Of a stretch of 60,000 nt of DNA, positions 36,520 through 46,930 are shown in pieces (position 1 is the first letter of the stretch; the number at the start of each line of letters is the position of its first letter). A program made the translations under genes and the position numbers. Below the pieces are notes generated by a model, which was given only the letters and a program-made list of their open reading frames with translations, ran no database searches and had not been told where the DNA came from. Source of the DNA: Glandiceps talaboti (lineage: Eukaryota; Hemichordata; Enteropneusta; Spengelidae); the NCBI RefSeq assembly GCF_964340395.1, contig NC_135565.1:16106209-16166208 (forward strand), in the 5' to 3' direction.

Positions 36520-37080
36520 TTGGTAAGATATCCCTGAGTTCCCCTTGTGTATTTTACCCGTCCCCACCAAAGTTATAGTACATAATATTATTTATATGCA
36601 CCCCTTCTGCTACTAACCCTTACCAGAAATACTGTTGACGTTCTAGACAAGTGAAATCAAGTAACGGGAACTAAGTCTGTATTTAGAACCCAATAGTATG
36701 TCTAGCTACTAGAAGTCCAACATTTCTAGAGAAAAGCATTCAAATTGACAAAAACTTGTAAATGGAACTCCTGTTCATCACTTTGTGAATGGAAATTCGC
36801 TAAAATCAAAAATTGTTATCGGTATTGAACAGATAAATGCATACCTGGATGGCACTTAATTTAGCACATATCTCTGGCAACACTGATCAATTCCAGAACA
36901 AAAATGAGAACACTCAATAGAGTGTATACCTAGATGTAGATGCCAACGTGGAGCAGCTGCCCTATAAGGCTATAGTTGGTGCCTGGTGGCCAGATGCTTG
37001 CAAGTTATGAGATGGCTTCACTATAAAACAGAAATGGAATTGGCTCCAACAAAATTACAATCAACTGGTCCTTGTCTCAT
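36520..37080. other. Non-coding stretch, nothing recognised
   Basis: No gene evidence. Confidence 0.3.
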
Positions 37081-37135
37081 TGGCAATCTTTCTACAGTGT
37101 CATCTAAGTCCTTCAACATCTTTTCTTAAAACAAA

Positions 37136-37295
37136 CAAACAGACAGACAGCCAAGCTGGCAGGCAGGCAGACAGACAAATGGACAGACAGGCAGACAGGC
37201 AGGCAGGCAGGCAGGCTGGAAGGCAGACAAATGGAAAGGGTGGCAGGCAGGCAGGCAGACATGGACATGCAGACAGGCTGGCAGACAGGCAGACA

Positions 37296-37329
<34 letters not shown>

Positions 37330-37334
37330 CGGGC

Positions 37335-37366
<32 letters not shown>

Positions 37367-37415
37367 TGGAAGGCAGGTGGGCAGATGGACACACACACAC
37401 ACACACACACACACA
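37136..37415. repeat. (GGCA/GACA)n microsatellite with terminal (AC)n
   Basis: Mixed GGCA and GACA tetramers with a few GGAA changes, then AC 37389-37414. Cys/Leu- and Gly/Arg-rich open frames are artefacts. Confidence 0.95.
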
Positions 37416-37419
37416 CCAA

Positions 37420-37925
37420 GCAAAAGGACGAAAAAATAATCTCTACCAAACCTCGCTGGTAGACGTAATTACAACCTGTCACCAACCTGACAGTGTGTGA
37501 CTTGTAACATTCACATGATTGGATGTGCAGTGAATATACATTTTACATAAGAAAGAAGCTGTTCAGTCAAACAAAAGGCCACATGAGGGATTCTAGAACT
37601 ACCTGTGTCTGTTAGAAAAGAAATCATTGCACTAATGAGTGTTTTGAGAAAAAGTAAATTTACTTTGATTAATTTTGGTATCTCATAATTAAGAAGTTAG
37701 ATAAACTGCATTGAATATCAACTGCATAAATATCAAAAGAAAGTCTCTTGTTTCAAGATTATTATTATTTTACAAATGCTTAATATATTAATCATGGTTC
37801 AAGTTGAAAAGTCACTTCAAATTTGGTATTCTGGCTTACAGTCAAAACTCTTTGCCTCTTGTAAATGATTATTCACTCAATAAATTTATTGTATTACCAT
37901 AGTACCTTAAGTTATTGTTTTCAAA
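37420..37925. other. Non-coding stretch, nothing recognised
   Basis: No gene evidence. Confidence 0.3.
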
Positions 37926-37929
37926 AAAT

Positions 37930-38480
37930 TCTTAGGTAGAACCCACTACTCGATAACAATCTGGGGTAGAACCCACTACTCGATAATGTTCTGAAATACA
38001 TACAGCCCATGACTCTATAATGACCTCGGGTAGAACCCACTACTCTAACAATCTGGGGTAGCTAGACCCCACTACTCTGCAACAATATGGGGTAGAACCC
38101 ACTACTCTGTAACAATCTGGGGTAGAACCCACTACTCTGTAACAATCTGGGGTAGCTAGAACCCACTACTCTGTAACAATCTGGGGTAGAACCCACTACT
38201 CTGTAACAATCTGGGGTAGAACCCACTACTCGATCTGTAACAATCTGGGGTAGAACCCACTACTCTGTAACAATCTGGGGTAGAACCCACTACATTGTAC
38301 TTGATAATGTTCTGAGGTACAACTCACTACTCTCTAGTGACCTAGGGTAGAACCCACTACTCTATAATAACCTAGGGAAAGCCCACTACTCTACATAGAC
38401 CTTGTATACAACTCACTTCTCCATATTGACCTAGAGTACAACTCACTTCTCCATATTGACACAGACTACAACTCACTACT
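37930..38480 (+). repeat. 30-bp minisatellite, about 16 units
   Basis: TAGAACCCACTACTCTGTAA recurs with AATCTGGGG between copies; a few units have a GCTA insertion or are shortened. Flanks decay to ACAACTCACTTCT variants. Confidence 0.93.
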
Positions 38481-38484
38481 CATA

Positions 38485-39275
38485 CAATATAATAGCCTGG
38501 ATTACTACTAGCCCGGTGGAATTCTATACTTGCACACAGTATGCATAAGAATCTTTCATATCATCTACGTACTGCCTTCTTAAGTTTCATAACTTTGGCT
38601 GGATGAAATATAAACACACTGTACATGCACCATTACAAATGGGACACTAATACATGTAATATCTAATGGCTTCCAGTGAAATGCAAACTATGAACAAAAG
38701 ACCGGAAACTATGAACATGATGGATGATTATAAATGCAAAGTCACTTTCTTTTTCAATTTTGCTTTTTGAGACATTCCTATGGTAACCAGCTTTTATAAT
38801 TGTTTGCTTTTTAGTATAATTAATATTTTGGCCTCCTCAAGGAGTGCCAGTATATATAAACAAACCTTGCAAAATTTACATAAAATTAAGTTTTCCAGTG
38901 GGAGGAACCATCTCCTTGTTTACTCAATAACTAGTAATCAGGTAAGTGATTCTTAACATCTCCAGACTTTTCCTGGGTTTTGTAGTTTTGAAATTTGAAT
39001 TTTATATGATTTTTTAATTGAGCTGGCAGAAGTATACTGTCAGCTTGCATTATACAGGATACGCTTCTAGCTTGCCCAACACTCCTTACGTACTTGTGAT
39101 TTGCAATATGTGTGCATTCACGATTCAGAATATCATGAACTGCCATGTTGAAACTACATTGGTTTACATCATAGACACTCTACCAATGTTGGTGTGCGGG
39201 TCTACGTTTACATACATGTCAACAAGATGATGAAGTGAGTCTGTTTTGAGCATGTACAATAGATCACTCAACACA
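38485..39275. other. Non-coding stretch, one weak minus-strand frame
   Basis: A minus-strand frame (38931-39146) contains NRECTHIANHKY before a donor-like CAAGTAC|GTAAGG, but there is no credible acceptor. Not called as a gene. Confidence 0.25.
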
Positions 39276-39279
39276 ACTC

Positions 39280-39900
39280 ACACGCTTGTCCCATGAGATA
39301 CCACAACTTCTAAACTCCACATGTGCATGCCTGCCCCCATAAGACACTACAAGATAATTAACATGTCTATTCCATATACAGGAACACCAAATTTTGGTGC
39401 ATCACTAGAAATTGTGTGTCAGTGGCACGTCAAATTGGATAGGAGGGCACACTGTCCATATCACCCTAACTGAAGACATGGCTAATACTGAAGGGTTCGT
39501 AATCTATATACTTATCCTCCATGGGACGATTGTGTTTGAACATGTCTCCTCCAATGAGACAGGTGTGGGACCACTGAATTCAAACATGTGCTATGTGCCC
39601 CTTTTCCCCTGACCACTGGGGTTTACACTTCTGTCCCGTGAGCCCACTGGGCTCAAATATGCATTCCATGAGACACTTCCCATTATTTCAAAGTGTCCTA
39701 TCAGAACTGGAGGTACATCATGTCCCTCAGGGAACCAATGTCCTATGGACCTGGTTTTCAAAAAAATGTACTACATTTGCATGTCCCATGTGACCCTGTG
39801 TATGATGTAAATTGTATGTGTCCTGTGAGACCCTGTGATTTGAAACTGTGTCCCATGACAAAACACCTGTCTCATGAGATACCCATGTTCAAAACGAAAG
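39280..39900 (+). repeat. Highly diverged minisatellite of TGTCCCATGAGAC type
   Basis: Variants of TGT(C)CC(A/T)(T/G)GAGA(C)AC recur about every 40-50 bp, for example 39288, 39541, 39633, 39666, 39818, 39847 and 39869. Interrupted by the hAT-like copy 4. Confidence 0.5.
39379..39454 (-). mobile_element. hAT-like MITE fragment with 8-bp target duplication, copy 4
   Basis: Runs from CAGGAACACCAAATTTTGG to GAGGGCACACTG and matches the left half of copy 1 in reverse. Flanks TCCATATA (39371-39378) and TCCATATC (39455-39462) agree at 7 of 8 positions. At 76 bp it is an internally shortened relative that seems to have inserted as such. Confidence 0.6.
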
Positions 39901-39949
39901 ACTACAGATATATATCAAGTAAACAAACCCTGTAAAAACCATTGGGTCC

Positions 39950-40435
39950 AACCTGGGGCAATTACTGCATAAACCAAAAATGTCAAATTATTGTTATTTG
40001 CATGATGCCCCTACATGTAGGTGGTAGGTAACAGGAATTATTTGATTTGATTTCATTGATTTCTGAAATTATGAAAAAAAAGCATTCAATTTTAATACAT
40101 TGAGATATATGCAAATGTACATAATTATTTATGCAATCCATTTATCAAAAAATGATAACATATCATAGTTCAGTGGTCATCCGATACCTACGATGTGCCA
40201 GATGAAATGCTATTTGTTTGATGACTAACATGGCATGATCCAGCCACCAGGTTGACGTTTGCTTACAATGAGCAACATTGAAGTAAAGCACTTTCTCTAT
40301 GTGCTACACTGGTTTATAGCATTCATATCAATTGAAAAAAAGTATACTGTTTCAAGTGGTTTATCTACAAGTCCAGCATGTGGCCTTTCTAATGCAGTCA
40401 ACTTGCAAATGAAACAGTAGACTTCTCGTTCTACA
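39950..40435. other. Non-coding stretch, nothing recognised
   Basis: No gene evidence. Confidence 0.3.
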
Positions 40436-40439
40436 CTTG

Positions 40440-40642
40440 ATATGGATGCTCGCCAAGTCGGTGGTCAGCGTAGCCAATTTTATGTAGGGAGAAATTCACC
40501 CTCCAGCACCACCAACTGGTCAAGTCGGTAGTCAGCATAGGTCAAAATGTCGTGTCAACTGGGTGAAGTCAGTAATTTTTGTTTTCCAAAAAAGTCTCAG
40601 GTGGCCCTACGCTGACAACCGACTTGACCACTTGGTGGTGTT
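40440..40642. mobile_element. Foldback repeat, 35-bp arms plus a third partial arm
   Basis: Arm 40507-40541 (starting CACCACCAACTGGTCAAG) pairs with 40606-40640 (ending CTTGACCACTTGGTGGTG) at 32 of 35 positions. A third piece, CCAAGTCGGTGGTCAGCGTA at 40454, is a direct copy of the arm interior. Confidence 0.6.
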
Positions 40643-41089
40643 AATATTATGCAATGGTGTTATGGTTGTATTTGAATAGTCAGTGTTCACTTGCTCTGAC
40701 TTGGGGAAAGTCCTTTCGTAGATAACGAAAATTTCTGCTAAGAACTTTTGTTCAAGCGACAATTGCTATCACCTAGGTGTTTGCAATGTGAGACTAAAAA
40801 CACATGATACATATATATATACTAGTACATGTATGTGTGTGTGCACATAAACCTGACAACTACTGCATTCTGCATTTTATCAACAAATGTCATGCTACTA
40901 AGTAAATAAGTTACACATCTAATATATGTACATTTAAACATTAGTAGAACTTTATAAATGCAAATATCCTATAATAACATGCAAGCTGTATCTGCTAAAA
41001 ACTACAAAGCACAGGTGCCATGTATAACCAATCTACGTACAAATAATACAACATTACTAAAAACATCAGTGACCTTTGCAGACATATTC

Positions 41090-41520
41090 TAAATAATCTT
41101 TACTTATAACATATGCAAATTATCATTATTCAGGCCTTATCGGTCATATATACAATGCAAATATGACATGATATATTATGAAAAAAGCAAATCCTCCTAT
41201 TAATTTAATGTTCAATAAAAATGTGACTTGATATTGTGTATTACGCAAATATGCAAATTCTCCTGATTAGTATTCAGGCCTTATCCATCATACACAATGC
41301 AAATATGACTTGACATTGTATACTGCTAGACAATATGCAAATTCTCCTGATTAATATTCACACCTTGTCCATCATACATAAATATGAAATAGCACTGTAT
41401 TTTATGCAAATATGCAAATTCTCCTGATTACTATTCAGGCCTTATCAATCACACACACTACAAATACAACAATGCATTTTATATTATACATATGCAAATT
41501 TTCCTGATTTATATGCAGAC
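41090..41520 (+). repeat. Irregular tandem repeat with eight POU octamers
   Basis: Units of about 80-140 bp share AAATTCTCCTGATTA, ATTCAGGCCTTATC and CAATGCAAATATGAC. Perfect ATGCAAAT occurs at 41113, 41155, 41251, 41297, 41335, 41404, 41412 and 41492, all in the same orientation; the pair at 41404/41412 is directly abutted. Confidence 0.8.
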
Positions 41521-41588
41521 CCAGTCCATTGCACACAATATACAACTCAAAATGGTACTGTAGTCCAGATACACTATATAATTACACA

Positions 41589-41618
41589 TGCACGCACGCA
41601 CGCACGCACGCGCACGCA

Positions 41619-41683
<65 letters not shown>
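41589..41683. repeat. (CGCA)n/(AC)n microsatellite
   Basis: CGCA tetramers to about 41637, then AC to 41683. Confidence 0.95.
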
Positions 41684-42160
41684 TGCAGATGATTGGCCAA
41701 CAAATGGATGGCCAAACAGACACAGAGATGGACAGATACACATAATGTGCCATAAATGGTTGGACAGACAGAGACACACAGAGAGGCAGACAAACAACAG
41801 ACAATCAATCAATCAGATCCATTGCAATAACCCCCATTGCATTCACCACTCAGGCCAAACAAACAACACCCACATACAAACTAGGAAGAGTGAATTCACC
41901 AAACTCAACTTAGAATGAATCCTTCATTCATAGAACTAGAATTGCCTTTAGTCCTGGTTTAACTTAATGACCTACGATGCTCAGTTGAAAAGTTCAGCAC
42001 ACTTTATAACTCCCCATTTTTTTTTGTTAATGGTTGTATTAGTAAGTAGGTGAAATCTAATACCAGAGTTTCCAAGTTAGTTTTACCAGGATTATAACAG
42101 AAATTAGTGTACACATAAAAGTGGTTCGGAATTTGAAATTTAACCAGTTGTGCCTGATTT

Positions 42161-42339
42161 CTGCCTCATAACATTACTAGGGTGGCCAAACCATTTCTGC
42201 CTCATAACATTACTAGGGTGGCCAAACCATTTCTGCCTCATAACATTACTAGGGTGGCCAAACCATTTCTGCCTCATAACATTACTAGGGTGGCCAAACC
42301 ATTTCTGCCTCATAACGTTACTAAGGTGGCCAAACCATA
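42161..42339 (+). repeat. 36-bp minisatellite, five units
   Basis: CTGCCTCATAACATTACTAG followed by GGTGGCCAAACCATTT, nearly identical between units. Period divisible by three explains the open frames on both strands. Confidence 0.95.
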
Positions 42340-42349
42340 ACAGAAGCAA

Positions 42350-42770
42350 TGTAGTTTGAATGTCAACACTGCTTGCCCTTCAGTACTACAGCATTATAAT
42401 TCTCTGTTGTCCTGAGGAGTTTAGTTTACTGTATTGTGTACTATTTCTGAGGGTATGACCTTCAAACAGTTGGTCAATTTGAATATAAAAAGAAAATCCT
42501 TGCACAAGTAGTTCACTTTGGGTCAAACTTTACTTGCAGGATGTCAAAATTGTTTGAACTCTGTCATTTGAAAAAAAATAATTTACATTTCGCTCATGTC
42601 TAAGCAAACATTTGAAAAATTCACAGTTGGGCATGTCATCAGAAACAATAAAAATTGTTCAGATCACATGCGTACTTGTTTTTTGTCTTCCAACAGAAAC
42701 TATTTTTGTAAAAGACAGAAGGAAAATTCTTGCTAAATAATGCAACATATGTATAATTTACTGTCTTACA
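42350..42770. other. Non-coding stretch, nothing recognised
   Basis: No gene evidence. Confidence 0.3.
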
Positions 42771-42779
42771 ATTTTTACA

Positions 42780-43690
42780 AAATCATTTTTAGTTATTCAA
42801 AATAATAATTTTTATTCAAGAGCATATACATCTTGGTAGAGTCATCAGTAGCAAAATATTAAAAATTAATAACATTCATACATGTACCTATACATGTTAA
42901 TAATCAAAAGGAAAAAATAATTTCAAAGCATAGATATGTTCTAACAGAGTTACAACAAACATGGAAGGTGGGGTGGCAAGGAGAATAAAAATTATTTTAA
43001 CGAACATAAATGTTGGTCGAGTCATCAGTAAAAAAAACAATTTTAATGAATACCATCCGTACACATACATATATTTGTTTTTCGTTCCTGATATTTTCCA
43101 TGCAGATGCTAATATTCTAAAGAGTTTAAGTTCTCACAGAGTTACACATGTCTATTATAGAACATGTGGTGTGGTGCGGTGGGGGTGGATGTGTAGCTCA
43201 TGTATAAAATATTATTTTAGCTAAAAACATTTTTTTTAAATTACAAGTCATATAATACTTGTCATCATTATATTTTCCATTGTGAATGTGTTCTCGATCT
43301 CACAGAGTTAAGATAGAATACTTTAGGGAAAGGACCTGTATTATAATTTCATAGTGTAAACCTAGATTTTACAATTTTACAATCTTCAGTTAGTTCTCAA
43401 AGACTAATTGTGCATTGTCTTCATATGCACGAAGGCATTTTTAGTCACTGCATATATTTGCATTTTTCCAGCAAAATAAGCTAAAATACAAATATAAGTC
43501 TTCAGTGAAAATTTCCATGTTTACAGTATCCAGTAGTACAGCAGTTCATGGACTTTTAATAAAACATTAAAATTAATGATGCTGATATACATAGAGTCGT
43601 CGCTGTTATATTTTCCATTCAGAAAATATGTTCTCACAGAGCTAAGATATAATAGTGGGTCAGGGGTGTTGTAGTGATAATTTCAGGTAA
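42780..43690 (+). repeat. Old tandem repeat of about 200-250 bp
   Basis: GAGTCATCAGTA (42839, 43019), ATATTTTCCAT (43091, 43269, 43609) and CTCACAGAG(T/C)TA (43134, 43300, 43633) recur in the same order, marking about four diverged units. Confidence 0.55.
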
Positions 43691-44191
43691 AGAGATGTAC
43701 TATAATTAATATATTAGTTCATTGATATAAAACTATTTTAAACAGTATGCAAATTCACAGTGTTGAGGAATTCCTGGGAGAACTCTGCAGAGAATGTAGC
43801 TTTGATACTGTGTTTTCCCCTGGAATTTCAACACTATCTCAGATGATTTACATAATAATAAGTTCTTTTGTTAAACAAATTGTTTAATAATAATATGGCA
43901 CTGACACCATCATGCTGTATATGACCCAGGGGAAAATGCTGTTATGTTCAATGTGTACTATCTTGGTACTTATTACTGTTGATTTCGCTATTGAAATAAA
44001 TAAATTAATAAACACTGGAATGCTTACATGTACATAGAAAAAGTATCTCCAAGCCTTGCTCATCCATCACATCATTTCACAATAATGGAACTGTAAAATA
44101 CTTACTTAAACATCTAAATCACACACAATCAAATACTTGACACCACACATCACTCAACAATTATCCTTTGAATACAATGTAACTGACGTAC

Positions 44192-44320
44192 CTGTTCTTA
44201 TCTAATCTTTCGTATCCATGGCAATCAAAGGTGCAAAACCAGTGGTATGGTACTAGGATGTTGGTCCGAATCGTGTCGATGTTCCCATCTTCTGGGTACC
44301 ACAAGTTGACTTGGTAAAAC
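44192..44320 (-). CDS. Candidate internal exon, unidentified protein
   Basis: Between a good acceptor (AAGTTATTTTCAG) and a good donor (AACAG|GTACGT) on the minus strand lie 129 bases with one completely open frame of 42 codons, one leading base and two trailing bases. The peptide has NLWYPEDGN, then VPYHWFCTFDCHGYERLDK; it is rich in Trp, Tyr, His and Cys, which is unusual for random AT-rich DNA. It lies 2.6 kb downstream of the Kv1 stop on the same strand. I cannot name a family. No partner exon with matching phase was identified with certainty. Confidence 0.4.
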
Positions 44321-44447
44321 CTGAAAATAACTTGTCATACATTCTGTCACTAGCCGTCCTTCGTGTTGCCCGCGGGCACGCGCTTAATGATTTCAATACA
44401 CATTTGTAGAGCTAGAAAGAAAATGTATGACAAGCAGAGTAATATAT

Positions 44448-44930
44448 TCAGGTTTTTTTTAATGTTTTGTCCCTGATGTGCATCACAGTGCTTGTACCAT
44501 GATGTCTCCCAACAGCTTGATTAGCTTCTCTTCGAACTTCCGACACTTTCGTTGATATACTGTTTGTTTTGATTATTATCCATATTAGAGACGTGTCTTT
44601 TGTCTGCATCACATCCACACATGGATCTTTCAATAACAAACTACACCTTGCACCTTCATCCATTTGCCACGATCATTAATCCAAGTTCTCCCTGATGCCT
44701 GATATCGTCAGTTGATGTTCATGCCAATTTTTGTCAAATATTCCGTACTTTTGTCCAAATATTCCTGTAGTCAGTGTCACTTGTCATTAGATACTGCTAC
44801 CACTGTCATCCCAGCCATTACATCATCCTGCCAGAACAGATTTCCATCTCGTAAGTGCATGTGTATTCCGGCAGCTGTCATTCTTGGCATTGTGAAAACC
44901 ACTGCCAATGTTAAAATTCTCAATGCAGTA
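44448..44930 (-). pseudogene. Decayed coding-like stretch in three frames
   Basis: Read on the minus strand, three successive open stretches look protein-like but lie in different frames separated by stops: one containing AAGIHMHLRDGNLFWQDD, one containing GQKYGIFDKNWHEHQLTI, and one containing VSEVRREANQAVGRHHGT that stops at 44448. This pattern suits a frameshifted gene or transposon open frame. No domain is recognisable. The candidate exon at 44192-44320 lies immediately beyond it and could be related. Alternatively the parts are chance open frames. Confidence 0.25.
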
Positions 44931-44999
44931 AGATAGATAATTACCGACAAACTTCACAGTACATTCTCTCCGATAAAATCTCACACACCAGGCTATCTC

Positions 45000-46925
45000 A
45001 GAAATCTTAGTTCTTTCACACTATTAACACTATGGCAACGATGTTAGAAACTTACACGCCGCATGTGTAAGAACATGAATGGCTTCAAGTATACTTAAAA
45101 GATGTACACAAGTATTTTTGGATTTGATGTTTATGGAAGATGTTTCACACTCATTATACGTTAACTTACATTTAATTATACCTTGATTTAGAGTGCTTTA
45201 GTGATTAAGATAAAGCCCGGTCTTTCAGTCATATTCCTTTCAAGGTAATTCTGAGAGCCTGACAAGCTCGCCAGCCCAGCTGGGAACCACCCTGCCTTGG
45301 CCCCCCTCATACTCTCACTACTATGTCAATATCTTCATGTGGTTTGACTACAACTCAACACTAGCAATCAGTATTGTGGCAATGTATGCGAGTCAAATTC
45401 TTAAGAGTAACAATAAAGTCAATAATTTAAATTTCCTATTAAAGCAAGGTTAGGTCCCTGTTAGGGTAATGGTAATAATTGACAAGACATTTTGATTGTT
45501 AATCAATGTGCACTTACAGCATTATGGAGGTTTCATCTTAACCGTTTCATATGTAATACAGGTATTTCATGTTAATTGTGTCAATAAAAATGTGAAAATA
45601 ATGTGATTTTGATCTGCTGTAAAAGGTACATTATCAGGCCTATTATGTATTTATTTAGGTCACGCCGACAGACTTCTAATCTGAGCTTCCCTCCCTTTCA
45701 GTTATCCTGTCATAACTCTACATGGTAACCCATTTCGACATCAATTTCTAAATCAAATCACGTGTAAATGCACCATACGCATTTCAACATCACATTGTAT
45801 CCCAGGGTTCTACAAGTTTCAGAATATAAAATTCCTGAAATGCCTTGTAAGGCTATCACTTGCTGGACATTGCAAACTCTCATACGATCATGAAAATAAA
45901 ATTTACACAGACAGAAAATTAGACAAAAAAATATATATATATATATATTCTACACATCTGGGATAAAATAATATGTGGGAACATTAATAAAAAATATGTT
46001 TTTGTCACATCATAGCAGAGATAAACAAATAATTGAAAGGGTCTGATCAACATATAAAAGTATGTGGACAAGTAAAGAAAAAAGCAAAGCCCATACAGTT
46101 TTATCATAGTCAACACACAGCTTTCTGAATTATGAATTACGGCATGAACACTTCCTAGAAGACATACATTTGTAGTGACTCTCCAAGTCAGGCAATTGAG
46201 GCCAAGTTTGTGTAGGGGTTTTCATTATGATTCACATGCTATCCAGTCAGTCAGCCTACTGTAGTGTGTACTTATATCAACATAGCGAAGCCATGAAAAA
46301 TACTCCATTAAACTCTTTGTTTTCTTATTTCAAACTTAATAGGCATCTCATTATCACTTGTTTCTTATATTTCAACTCCTAAAAATGCTTGTGTAAAAAA
46401 AAAATGAAAGCTCTAATTGTTGATTCTGAGGGTATTTTGTATTTGCATTATCATATCAGGAGTCAGATTCCCTCGCAATTATTATCTGTACATGTAGGCT
46501 TTTGTGTATATGCTAACACGGAAAATCAATGCAAAGAACAGTAAAGCTAAGAAAATACACATAGAATGTACTACTCTTTGGAAGGGGTAGCCATCATGTA
46601 GAATTGTAAATATGGGTATTTATGTAACTTCTGAGGAGTTCAACTTCACACAGTAATCCGTCCCTATTCTATTCCTATAGCAGCCCCCTCTTATATTAAA
46701 AATCCATGAATTGAAAACCATGACAAGATTGAATAATTTGTAATATTCTAAAAGGTGAAAATGTGTATTTTATATTAATTTATACACTCACTCTCTCACT
46801 TATTCACTCACTTGCTTAATGCATAAATTGAAGTTTTTTTTACTTATTTACAATTTTGCTGTCTCTCTCTCTTTCGTTCTCTTCACCTATCATATTGGGA
46901 TTGTATATTGACAGGGTTCATCAGG
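45000..46925. other. Non-coding stretch downstream of Kv1, probable 3' UTR at its right end
   Basis: The DNA just below 46931 should hold the Kv1 3' UTR; its end cannot be placed. A short (TA)n run lies at 45930-45949. No other gene evidence. Confidence 0.35.
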
Positions 46926-46930
46926 CCTAG

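Noticed and set aside
37080-37500. Gly/Arg- and Cys/Leu-rich open frames
   Set aside because: Simple GGCA/GACA tetranucleotide repeat translated in different frames.
42140-42359. Matching open frames on both strands with five identical repeats
   Set aside because: 36-bp minisatellite; no start context, splice sites or homology.
44160-44340. Neurotrophin exon next to Kv1, as expected from vertebrate KCNA-NTF linkage
   Set aside because: The exon at 44192-44320 lacks the neurotrophin cystine-knot signature and the conserved WRFIR-type segment.
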